This document shows positions 63,555 through 64,000 of a stretch of DNA of 64,000 nucleotides, piece by piece. Location of the stretch: contig OZ010588.1 in NCBI GenBank assembly GCA_963932145.1, positions 105,095,050-105,159,049 on the forward strand. The letters are read 5' to 3'. The position numbers were made by a program, and so were the translations under genes. Position 1 is the first letter of the stretch. Each line of letters starts with the position of its first letter. Source of the DNA: Acanthosepion lycidas. Its lineage: Eukaryota; Mollusca; Cephalopoda; Sepiida; Sepiidae. The notes beneath the pieces are model-generated. The model was not told where the DNA came from, made no database searches, and saw nothing but the letters and a program-made list of their open reading frames with translations.

Positions 63555-64000
63555 TTCCTTGAATGCCTTCATATTCTTTTTTGATTAGGAAAATTAAATT
63601 TATAATGTAAACCAGATTGTTGTATATATACAATATAGTAACAATGGTTTATAGAACATTTCAAACAATTAGCAAAAATCGATAAAAAATGCTGACTTCC
63701 ATTTTCCACAATTCCTGCTGATTGCTAATAGCCAGATCCAAAGTTTAGCCGGATTATAGAGACACAATCTGTTATTATTATAAAATGAATATATAATACT
63801 GACTCAAAAGAATTACAAGTGCACAACGGGAATGAAAATGTTTTTGGTTTTGTTTTTCGGTTTGTTTGTTTGTCTGGGAATTGTGGGACTATTTTATGAC
63901 AAAATATAAAATACGGGGATAAGCCAAAACTTATCCGGAATTTCTTTCGTTTCTCACATTGCCTTCTGCTTATACGTACTTATATTACTATTGTGGTCAC

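Overview
The window looks like repeat-dense animal DNA, most likely from a mollusc and probably a cephalopod such as an octopus. This is inferred from AT-rich sequence, very many (TA)n and (CTAT)n arrays, tRNA- and 5S-derived SINEs, RTE- and Jockey/CR1-type LINEs, Penelope-like GIY-YIG fragments and Tc1/mariner elements. I recognise no host protein-coding exon, no bona fide tRNA or rRNA gene, no CRISPR array and no bacterial operon. Almost all of the longer open frames are microsatellite translations or decayed mobile-element genes.

Layout. 0-9 kb: LINE 3' tails, 5S-derived SINEs, a tandem tRNA-like SINE, a cluster of SINEs carrying a hammerhead-ribozyme core (3.9-4.5 kb), a rearranged mariner (4.5-5.6 kb), then purine-rich low-complexity DNA. 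9-15.8 kb: (GATA)n and (TA)n arrays with foldback and SINE copies between them. 16-21 kb: RTE LINE remnant, a 13-bp minisatellite and LINE tails. 22.2-25.3 kb: the longest coding element, a Jockey/CR1-type LINE on the minus strand with endonuclease and reverse transcriptase. 25.8-27.0 kb: a near full-length Tc1 element with a DD34E triad. 27-36 kb: (TA)n arrays, two small DNA transposons, a 30-bp minisatellite and a 550-bp (CTAT)n compound array. 37-39.5 kb: two copies of a mariner, one split by a Penelope-like element, plus a 79-bp hairpin MITE. 40-46 kb: (GAA)n, RTE LINE, a complete 5S-SINE, a Penelope-like GIY-YIG fragment, and a LINE remnant with internal tandem duplication and a hAT MITE. 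46-53 kb: a 24-bp minisatellite, a transposase-like fossil, a second Penelope-like fragment and a Tc1 MITE. 53-58 kb: tRNA-like SINEs, a dispersed 430-bp repeat and two inverted LINE tails. 59-61 kb: a 310-bp higher-order tandem array grown from a Penelope-like terminal repeat, followed by two tRNA-like units with hammerhead cores.

The most interesting theme is self-cleaving RNA. Hammerhead-type cores (CTGATGA ... GAAAC) sit in two tRNA-headed SINE families and in the terminal repeats of Penelope-like elements. One copy (4378-4423) has a perfect 6-bp stem I in exactly the required register. These elements apparently combine a pol III-type head, a ribozyme and, in one lineage, tandem amplification. 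All assignments come from reading the sequence; no database or folding program was run.
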